From an uncultured Actinomycetes bacterium (GTDB lineage: Bacteria; Actinomycetota; Actinomycetes; UBA12327): 39,948 bases of DNA. The notes beneath the pieces are model-generated. The model had not been told where the DNA came from, made no database searches, and saw nothing but the letters and a program-made list of their open reading frames with translations. How positions within the stretch are numbered: position 1 is the stretch's first letter; the number at the start of each line of letters is the position of its first letter. Both the position numbers and the translations under genes were made by a program. Below, piece by piece: positions 35,001 through 39,948 of the stretch. Where the stretch lies: positions 1 to 39,948 of the forward strand of contig CAIXNN010000089.1 of the NCBI GenBank assembly GCA_903920865.1. Direction: 5' to 3'.

Positions 35001-35617
35001 TCCTTGGGCACGAGCGCGAGATGTTGGGTCTGTACGTATCGGACCACCCGCTCAAGGGCGTCGAGCGTTCGTTAGCGCAAAAATCTGATTGCTCAATTTT
35101 GACCTTGCTCAATGATCAGCCTGACGGTTCGGTCGTCACCGTCGGTGGTCTAGTCACCACGGTTACCCCCAAGGTCACTCGCAAGGGCGATCGCTGGGCT
35201 GTGGTCACGGTGGAGGACCTTGAGTCCGCCGTTGAAATTAACTTCTACAACCGGACCTACGAACCGGTGGCCGTTCACCTCACACCCGATCGAGTGTTAT
35301 TGCTTAAGGTCAGTGTCAACCGGCAAGGTGATGAGCCGCGATTTGTTGGCCTAGATGTATCCATCCCGGATCTGGAAATCAACGGTGAGCGCGGTCCGGT
35401 GATCGTCAAATTGCCGACCCAGCGCGCAGTGCCAGCTGTGATCGATGCCATGAAACGAGCCCTCAACACGCATCCGGGAACCACAGAAGTCCAGCTCCAC
35501 CTGCAATCTCCAAGCAAGGTGCTCGTGATGGAACTAGGAGATAATTTCCGAGTGAACGCATCCCCGTCACTGTTTGCTGACTTGAAGGCTTTACTTGGTC
35601 CTGGATGTTTGGGATGA
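32084..35617 (+). CDS. dnaE: DNA polymerase III alpha subunit
   Basis: 1177 residues from a GTG at 32084 with AAGGGGA upstream. DnaE is the replicative polymerase. The N-terminal PHP domain (FVHLHVHTEYSMLDGAARV, then MTDHGNLFGAFDF) could be metal-binding and proofreading. The palm has GPGRGSAAGAVIAW and PDIDIDFDDRRR (from residue 415), giving the catalytic aspartates. KRQPGVHAAGVILS, FKMDFLGLRNLTI-like LLKMDFLGLRNLTI, and YRPGPMGAN follow. The C-terminal region has a helix-hairpin-helix part (RNVGETVVESII) and an OB fold (VTVGGLVTTVTPKVTRKGDRW split). No intein is seen. It is monocistronic or leads into the small membrane protein gene, which overlaps its stop. Confidence 0.97.
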   Translation: MSDSFVHLHVHTEYSMLDGAARVKDLVTQAAELGMPAIAMTDHGNLFGAFDFYKKAKAAGIKPIIGLEGYYAPQGRRERRAFDFGGGYDELGEDPSAGKGRQNYTHMTLLAQSTEGLHNLFRLSSLASLEGQYYKPRFDRELLSTYAKGIIGTTGCPSGEVNRWLQAGNYDQALAVAADLRDIFGRENFFVELMDHGLGIERRHREDLLRIASSLDIELLATNDLHYVRAEDAETHDALLCIGTRALKSDEKRFRFDAQDFYLKTSEEMRSVWSELEQACDNTLLIAERCEIEFNEDANLMPVFPVPAGHTEESWLIEEVERGLHKRFPQGVPDTHRKQADYETEVIIKMGYPGYFLVVADLIAHARENGIRVGPGRGSAAGAVIAWALGITDLDPIFHGLVFERFLNPERVSMPDIDIDFDDRRRGDMIRYATQKYGDDRVAQIVTYSSIKAKAAIRDSARVMGFPPSLGDKISKAIPPSVMGRDISLAGMFDPKDDRYGEAAEFRALYEDEADVRTVVETAKGLEGLKRQPGVHAAGVILSRDRLLDVIPVWKRDDGSVVTQFDMNACESLGLLKMDFLGLRNLTILEDCLAHIRNNRGETVVLEDLGLDDRATYELLSKGETLGVFQLDGGPMRSLLRSMQPDNFQDISAVLALYRPGPMGANAHNDYADRKNSRKPITPIHPELAQALAPILDETYGVIVYQEQVMSIAQALAGYSLGQADLLRRAMGKKKKEILDQELAPFAAGMQERGYSQAAIDTLWAILVPFSDYAFNKAHTAGYGLVSYWTAYLKANYPAEYMAALLTSVKDDLGAGGKMSVYLAECRRMGIKVLPPDVSDSDSDFTPADVDIRFGLSAIRNVGETVVESIINSRRAKGRFTDFADFLKKIDDKACNKRVVESLIKAGAFDSMAHTRRGLMAVHLEAVDAAVETKRAEAIGQFGLFDEIESDSASMVGGFDLNIPLTEWDKSTLLGHEREMLGLYVSDHPLKGVERSLAQKSDCSILTLLNDQPDGSVVTVGGLVTTVTPKVTRKGDRWAVVTVEDLESAVEINFYNRTYEPVAVHLTPDRVLLLKVSVNRQGDEPRFVGLDVSIPDLEINGERGPVIVKLPTQRAVPAVIDAMKRALNTHPGTTEVQLHLQSPSKVLVMELGDNFRVNASPSLFADLKALLGPGCLG

Positions 35618-36087
35618 GCTCGCTGGCAGGGCGAAGGAGTTTCGTCGCACTGGTGACTTCCATTGCTTGTATCGGCCCGTTGGTGGGTTTTATCTGGTGG
35701 GCGACCTCGCCAGGAGTGCAGGGAGTTTATTTCGCGGAAGGTATTTTTCCTAGCGAAACAGAACCAGCCGGTTACATAGATGCGGATGCTTTGTTCGCTA
35801 TTGGAACTGCGATCGTTGGTTGCCTGGTTGCGCTGCTCGTGCGCCGGCGTTTGACTTTGACCTCAACTGGATTGGTCCTTGCCGCCCTGACGCTGGGAGG
35901 AATTGCCGGTTCAGCCATTGCGGTGTTAACGGCCTATGCATTTACCTCCCCTGAGCGACCCAAGATTGCGTACGGCTCAATTGCTGAAGTCCCGTTGACC
36001 CTTGGGGCGGCTGGATGGCTCTTGGTCTGGCCGATTGCCTGTGTGGGCACCTGGTTCGTGGCTGACCTGTGGTCCTCGGAGAGTTAA
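35614..36087 (+). CDS. Small integral membrane protein of unknown function
   Basis: 157 residues from the ATG at 35614, which overlaps the dnaE TGA (ATGA); an ATG nine bases earlier would add three residues. Four hydrophobic segments are visible, about 9-30, 62-78, 85-108 and 128-150. The first external loop holds SPGVQGVYFAEGIFPSETEPAGYIDADALF. I do not recognise a catalytic motif; it resembles short actinobacterial membrane proteins of the DUF2567 kind by topology, which is a guess. Its last codon overlaps the last codon of the convergent LON-domain gene. Confidence 0.75.
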   Translation: MSSLAGRRSFVALVTSIACIGPLVGFIWWATSPGVQGVYFAEGIFPSETEPAGYIDADALFAIGTAIVGCLVALLVRRRLTLTSTGLVLAALTLGGIAGSAIAVLTAYAFTSPERPKIAYGSIAEVPLTLGAAGWLLVWPIACVGTWFVADLWSSES

Positions 36088-36743
36088 TTGGCCGACATGG
36101 GGAGCTGGCGGGGGTCAAAGGCCGGCAAGGATGGAATCTCGGCAAGTAATCCCAGCTCGCGATGCAGAAGTTGCCGCTCAAGGGTTAAGCGGGCCGTGAC
36201 GTTATTTTCGGCAAGGATTGATTGACGTTCGTCAAGGTCGAGCAACATTCCACCGGCCACTTCCCAGGACAGTTGACTGGGATCGGTTGAGAGTTGATCG
36301 ACCGAACTTTCCATTTGAATAATCTCGCGGTAACGATCAAAGCGCAGTCGAACTTTGTCAGCGATCGGGAAGGGGTCCGCACCTAGTTCTTCGCCAATGA
36401 TCTCAACATCGGCCGTGAAGTATTCCTGATCATCGTGAAGTTCACGAAGGATAAAGCGCTCACCCCCGATTGTCATGATGTCGAAGCGGCCGTCAGCGTA
36501 TGGCTGGATCCCGCGAATTTGCGCCAGAGTGCCAATCTCGTACAGGGCATTCTCGTGATCGGTACCGACTTCACGGCCACTTCGGATGGCAATCACACCA
36601 AAGGCCTGTTCTTGACCTGGCAGTCCGGACAAATCAGCAATGAGTTGTCGATATCGCTGTTCAAAGATGTGCAGTGGCATCACCGCATCTGGAAGCAGGG
36701 GAGAGCCCAGTGGGAAGAGCGGAATTCGACGCAGCTGATTCAC
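36084..36743 (-). CDS. LON substrate-binding domain protein (Lon N-terminal domain only)
   Basis: 219 residues from a GTG at 36743; the ribosome site is weak. The protein begins RRIPLFPLGSPLLPDAVMPLHIFEQRYRQLIADL split after the classical PLFPLGxxLxPxxxxPLxIFE pattern of the LON N-terminal domain. It continues with GTLAQIRGIQPYADGRFDIMTIGGERF-like strands and a helical tail (about 150-219). No ATPase or protease domain follows, so it is a stand-alone LON domain protein (PUA-like fold) of the kind found across Actinobacteria. It may bind proteins or peptides; the role is unknown. It is divergent from hisD with 65 bases between. Confidence 0.88.
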   Translation of the reverse strand: MNQLRRIPLFPLGSPLLPDAVMPLHIFEQRYRQLIADLSGLPGQEQAFGVIAIRSGREVGTDHENALYEIGTLAQIRGIQPYADGRFDIMTIGGERFILRELHDDQEYFTADVEIIGEELGADPFPIADKVRLRFDRYREIIQMESSVDQLSTDPSQLSWEVAGGMLLDLDERQSILAENNVTARLTLERQLLHRELGLLAEIPSLPAFDPRQLPMSAN

Positions 36744-36796
36744 GACACCAGACTAGGGCGACTTGCCGTAAATGACCTGTTGGCCAAGGTGATCTC

Positions 36797-36802
36797 TAGA
36801 CT
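36797..36802 (+). promoter_or_regulatory. -10 element for a probable leaderless hisD transcript
   Basis: TAGACT ends six bases before the GTG at 36809, the spacing that places the transcription start at the start codon. There is no Shine-Dalgarno before hisD. The -35 is not clear. Confidence 0.5.
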
Positions 36803-36808
36803 GTGCAG

Positions 36809-38140
36809 GTGATCTCCCGGATTGATTTGCGCGGACTTGGCATGGGCGCGCTTGCTCGTACCCGCTATGCCCAGGTCCTGCCGCGGGCTGCCCTTGATAT
36901 CGGCAGTGCGGTGGAGTTGGTCACCCCGGTGCTCAACGATGTGCGTGATCGGGGCCTAGCAGCGGTCATTGATGCGACCAAACGCTTTGACGGTGTCGAG
37001 CTTGACTCCACGCGCGTTCCTCAGTCAGCACTTGATGCTGCACTAGCTGCGATGGATCCCAGCGTTAAAGAAGCCGTTGTTGAGGCCGCGAGGCGAGCGC
37101 GATTAGTGCACCAGGCTCAAGCCCGCACCAGCGAAAGTATTCAGCTAGGTGTCGGAGCTCAGGTTGTTGAAAAGTGGGTGCCGGTATCTCGCGTGGGTTT
37201 ATATGTCCCCGGTGGCTTAGTGGCTTACCCAAGTTCAGTAGTGATGAACGTTATCCCGGCTCAAGTTGCCGGCGTCCAATCTCTCGCTGTTGCCTCACCG
37301 CCACAAGCCCAAGCCGACGATCCTGCATTTATTGGATTGCCGCACCCATCGGTGTTGGCTGCATGCGCTTTGCTGGGCATTACTGAGGTGTACGCCGTTG
37401 GCGGTGCGCAAGCTGTTGGCATGTTTGCCTATGGAACCCAAGAATGTGAGCCGGTTGATCTGGTCACCGGTCCGGGCAATGTTTACGTGGCCGCGGCTAA
37501 ACGCGTTGTACGCGGCACTATTGGCATTGATTCCGAAGCCGGCCCCACCGAAATTGGAATCTTGGCTGATGCTTCAGCCGATCCTGCCTTCGTAGCGGCC
37601 GACCTGATTGCCCAAGCCGAACACGATGAAAATGCCTCGTGCCTGCTGGTTACTGATTCACCAGAACTCATGGATGCGGTCGATCGTGAGGTCGCCCTCC
37701 AGTTGAAAACCACGGTCCACCGGGATCGAGTGGTGGCTGCGCTTACGAATCAATCGGCCTATGCCTTAGTTGATGATCTCGATCAGGGTTTGGAAGTCGT
37801 TGATGCGTGGGCGGCCGAACACCTTGAGGTCATCACCGTTGATGCTGTTGAGCGTGCCGAGCGGGTACGCAATGCTGGCGCAATTTTTGTGGGTCCGTGG
37901 GCTCCGGTGAGCTTGGGGGACTACCTAGCTGGGTCGAATCATGTCTTGCCAACGGGAGGGTCAGCTCGTCACACCGGCGGTTTGTCAGTCCAGTCATTTT
38001 TGCGCAGCATGCATGTTGTCACTTATAGCAAAGAGGCGTTAGCCCAGGTTGCGCCACTAATCGATGCACTCGGTGGTGCGGAAGATTTGCACTCGCACGT
38101 GGCTGCGGTTCGGGTTCGCATTCCTGGCTCAAAGCCATGA
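36809..38140 (+). CDS. hisD: Histidinol dehydrogenase
   Basis: 443 residues from the GTG at 36809, preferred over the GTG six bases earlier because it gives MISRIDLRG, the common actinobacterial N-terminus, and because of the -10 spacing. HisD oxidises L-histidinol to histidine with two NAD+. [50 protein letters not shown] and [16 protein letters not shown] are family blocks. The zinc and catalytic residues lie in [15 protein letters not shown] and AAEHLEV, and [19 protein letters not shown] closes the site. It is the first gene of the his operon; the stop overlaps the hisC ATG. Confidence 0.96.
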   Translation: MISRIDLRGLGMGALARTRYAQVLPRAALDIGSAVELVTPVLNDVRDRGLAAVIDATKRFDGVELDSTRVPQSALDAALAAMDPSVKEAVVEAARRARLVHQAQARTSESIQLGVGAQVVEKWVPVSRVGLYVPGGLVAYPSSVVMNVIPAQVAGVQSLAVASPPQAQADDPAFIGLPHPSVLAACALLGITEVYAVGGAQAVGMFAYGTQECEPVDLVTGPGNVYVAAAKRVVRGTIGIDSEAGPTEIGILADASADPAFVAADLIAQAEHDENASCLLVTDSPELMDAVDREVALQLKTTVHRDRVVAALTNQSAYALVDDLDQGLEVVDAWAAEHLEVITVDAVERAERVRNAGAIFVGPWAPVSLGDYLAGSNHVLPTGGSARHTGGLSVQSFLRSMHVVTYSKEALAQVAPLIDALGGAEDLHSHVAAVRVRIPGSKP

Positions 38141-39219
38141 GCGCCCTGCCGATTCGCAGCGATTTGCGGTCACTGAAGCCCTACGGTGCGCCTCAACTCG
38201 ATGTTCCAGTGCAGTTGAACGTCAACGAGAATCCCTTTGCACCCTCGGAACCGACAGTTCGCAAAATCTCCGAGGCGGTTGCTAAGGCTGTTGCTGGTCT
38301 TAATCGCTATCCCGACCGAGATGCGATAGTTCTGCGCGATGCGTTAGTGAACTACTTGAGCAAGCGTGAAGGAATTGTCGTTGATCTGGCTCAAGTCTGG
38401 CCGGCAAATGGTTCCAATGAAGTCATGCTGCAGTTGATGCAAACCTTTGGTGGTCCAGGAAAGCGCGCGTTGGGATTTAGTCCGACCTATTCGATGTACC
38501 CCGATTACTGCCGAGACACCTTCACGAACTACGTGACGGTCGCGCGCAATGAAGATTTCTCGGTAAGTGCGCAGCTGGCTCTGAAGGCCATTGAGGACAC
38601 CTCACCGGACATCGTGCTGTTTGCCTCACCTAACAATCCCACCGGCACCGCTCTGGATTTGTCCATTGTTGAACAGGTGTGCTCGAGATTTGAGGGGATG
38701 GTCATCGTTGATGAGGCTTACGCGGAGTTTCGTCGTAGTGGCACGCCATCGGCGCTGACCTTGCTGGAACGCTTCGAACGCCTGGTTGTGACGCGCACAA
38801 TGAGCAAGGCTTTTGCCTTTGCCGGAGGGCGAGTGGGTTACCTCGTTGCCTCACCGGCTGTGGTGGATGCGGTTCAGTTGGTGCGTTTGCCGTACCACTT
38901 ATCAGCCCTTACGCAGGCTGCTGCCACTGCTGCTCTGGAACAGGCTGATGACTTACTGGCCGGGGTTGAGTTGTTGCGCAGTCAGCGCGATGACCTAGTG
39001 GAGTGGTTGCGCGGGCGTGGACATCAGGTGGCCCAAAGTGATGCCAACTTCGTTTTGTTTGGGAAATTTGCAGATAGTGACGCCGTGTGGCAAGGCTTGC
39101 TCGATCGCGGGGTATTGATCCGTCAAACTGGTCCAGATGGCTGGTTGCGCGTAAGTATTGGGACGCCATCAGAGATGATGTCCTTTCGACAGGCCCTTGA
39201 GGAGGTTGTTCCAGGATGA
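38137..39219 (+). CDS. hisC: Histidinol-phosphate aminotransferase
   Basis: 360 residues from an ATG overlapping the hisD stop. HisC is a PLP enzyme converting imidazole acetol phosphate to histidinol phosphate. [16 protein letters not shown] at the N-terminus, [50 protein letters not shown] and [16 protein letters not shown] are in canonical order. K224 in SKAF is the PLP lysine. The C-terminus has [20 protein letters not shown]. The stop overlaps the hisB ATG. An aromatic aminotransferase paralogue is excluded by the operon context. Confidence 0.96.
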   Translation: MSALPIRSDLRSLKPYGAPQLDVPVQLNVNENPFAPSEPTVRKISEAVAKAVAGLNRYPDRDAIVLRDALVNYLSKREGIVVDLAQVWPANGSNEVMLQLMQTFGGPGKRALGFSPTYSMYPDYCRDTFTNYVTVARNEDFSVSAQLALKAIEDTSPDIVLFASPNNPTGTALDLSIVEQVCSRFEGMVIVDEAYAEFRRSGTPSALTLLERFERLVVTRTMSKAFAFAGGRVGYLVASPAVVDAVQLVRLPYHLSALTQAAATAALEQADDLLAGVELLRSQRDDLVEWLRGRGHQVAQSDANFVLFGKFADSDAVWQGLLDRGVLIRQTGPDGWLRVSIGTPSEMMSFRQALEEVVPG

Positions 39220-39806
39220 GCAGGTCAGCAAGAGTTGAGCGCGGCACCAAGGAATCAATGGTCATCGTTGAGATTGAACTGGATGGCACTGGCGTTGCCG
39301 ATATCTCCACTGGGGTTCCGTTTTACGACCACATGCTTGAACAGCTAGCTCGCCACGGTCTGATGGATTTGATGATTAAGACCCAAGGCGATGTTGAGGT
39401 AGATATTCACCACACGGTTGAGGACACCTCGATCGCCCTAGGCGAGGCATTCCGTCAAGCACTAGGTGACAAGGCTGGCATCCGGCGCTTTGGTGACTCG
39501 TTGGTTCCCTTAGATGAGACCTTGGTTCAAGTAGCTGTTGATCTTTCTGGTCGGCCCTACCTCGTGCACCAAGAGCCAGTCATCGTCGAACTCATTGGTG
39601 GCACCTATGACACTGCCATGACCAAGCACATCTGGGAATCCTTCGTTTCTAATGCGCAGATTGCCTTGCACGTGCGCGTTCTTGAAGGTCGCAATGCCCA
39701 CCACGTTGTTGAGGCGCAGTTCAAAGCTGTTGCGCGCGCTTTGCGGGATGCATTGGCGTTGGATCCTCGGGTGCAAGGTATTCCCAGCACCAAGGGAACT
39801 TTGTGA
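39216..39806 (+). CDS. hisB: Imidazoleglycerol-phosphate dehydratase
   Basis: 196 residues, a stand-alone dehydratase without the phosphatase domain of enterobacterial HisB. It dehydrates imidazole glycerol phosphate using a Mn site made of His-rich repeats: [14 protein letters not shown] (H39, H47), [21 protein letters not shown] (H65, H66, E69) split across the helix, and later MTKHIWESF and [22 protein letters not shown] at 39216 overlaps the hisC stop. A 52-base gap with a tandem repeat follows before hisH. Confidence 0.97.
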   Translation: MSRSARVERGTKESMVIVEIELDGTGVADISTGVPFYDHMLEQLARHGLMDLMIKTQGDVEVDIHHTVEDTSIALGEAFRQALGDKAGIRRFGDSLVPLDETLVQVAVDLSGRPYLVHQEPVIVELIGGTYDTAMTKHIWESFVSNAQIALHVRVLEGRNAHHVVEAQFKAVARALRDALALDPRVQGIPSTKGTL

Positions 39807-39810
39807 CGGC

Positions 39811-39852
39811 GTGGGATTAAGCCTGTGGGATTAAACCTGTGAGATCAAAGGA
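39811..39852 (+). repeat. 14-bp tandem repeat between hisB and hisH
   Basis: GTGGGATTAAGCCT (39811-39824), GTGGGATTAAACCT (39825-39838) and a diverged GTGAGATCAAAGGA (39839-39852). The third copy contains AAAGGA, the likely ribosome binding site of hisH. Confidence 0.85.
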
Positions 39853-39858
39853 TTGGCT

Positions 39859-39948
39859 ATGAGCGATGGCCCAAAGGTTGCGCTCCTTGATTACGGCTCG
39901 GGAAATATTCACTCGGCGCAGCGTGCGCTAGAGCGTGCTGGCGCGCAG
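39859..39948 (+). CDS. hisH: Imidazole glycerol phosphate synthase, glutaminase subunit HisH (N-terminal part)
   Basis: The first 30 codons are seen before the window ends. ATG at 39859 has AAAGGA six bases upstream. The reading [19 protein letters not shown] matches the N-terminal strand and loop of HisH (consensus DYGxGNLxSV). HisH releases ammonia from glutamine and channels it to HisF. The catalytic Cys and His lie beyond the edge. The place directly after hisB is standard in Actinobacteria. Confidence 0.9.
   Translation, partial: MSDGPKVALLDYGSGNIHSAQRALERAGAQ

Overview
The window is a chromosomal core region of an actinobacterium. The evidence is the gene order mraZ-rsmH-ftsL-ftsI-murE-murF-mraY-murD-ftsW-murG-murC-ftsQ-ftsZ-pgeF-yggS-sepF-yggT-divIVA with no ftsA or ddl, a DivIVA/Wag31-type polar protein, a SepF of actinobacterial type, a long IleRS of the mycobacterial type behind a translational T-box, and a Lys/Ala-rich protein with a DksA-type zinc finger before lspA. 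By eye the base composition is only moderately GC-rich, clearly below streptomycetes or mycobacteria, so an environmental (possibly aquatic) lineage is plausible; I cannot name a genus. MurE carries the DNPR motif, so the wall peptide should contain meso-diaminopimelate.

Layout. Positions 1-6369 hold an accessory-looking metabolic block: a CaiB/BaiF CoA-transferase (minus strand, cut by the window edge), a small secreted protein (minus), a dihydropyrimidinase/hydantoinase-like amidohydrolase (plus), a two-domain cupin protein (minus) and an acyl-CoA ligase (minus). A long bidirectional terminator separates the converging amidohydrolase and cupin genes. Positions 6370-6697 contain the control region of the division and cell wall (dcw) cluster, with 10-bp-phased AAAGTG boxes that look like MraZ operators over a promoter. 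Positions 6698-22677 are the dcw cluster. Most junctions are 4-base ATGA or GTGA stop/start overlaps, so translation is probably coupled. An alpha/beta hydrolase gene is inserted between ftsQ and ftsZ, and ftsZ appears to have its own promoter. Positions 22716-26029 carry pgeF, yggS, sepF, yggT and divIVA. ileS lies convergent to divIVA (26082-29225, minus) behind a T-box leader with an AUC specifier. Positions 29591-36087 run rightward: Lys-rich DksA-like protein, lspA, rluD, dnaE and a small membrane protein. A LON-domain protein is on the minus strand (36084-36743). From 36809 to the end lies a histidine operon, hisD-hisC-hisB-hisH (hisH cut by the edge).

How the genes work together. mraY, murG and murC-F build lipid II on undecaprenyl phosphate. 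FtsW and FtsI polymerise and cross-link it at the septum, which is organised by FtsZ, SepF, FtsQ and FtsL, while DivIVA marks poles and septa. The most noteworthy points are the hydrolase inside the dcw cluster, the MraZ operator array, the ileS T-box, a 16-bp perfect inverted repeat that buries the pgeF start codon (pgeF also has a short N-terminus), the histone-like tail fused to a DksA-type zinc finger, exact 36-bp repeats in ftsL, and a 14-bp tandem repeat that supplies the hisH ribosome binding site. No tRNA, rRNA, CRISPR array, insertion sequence or prophage was seen.
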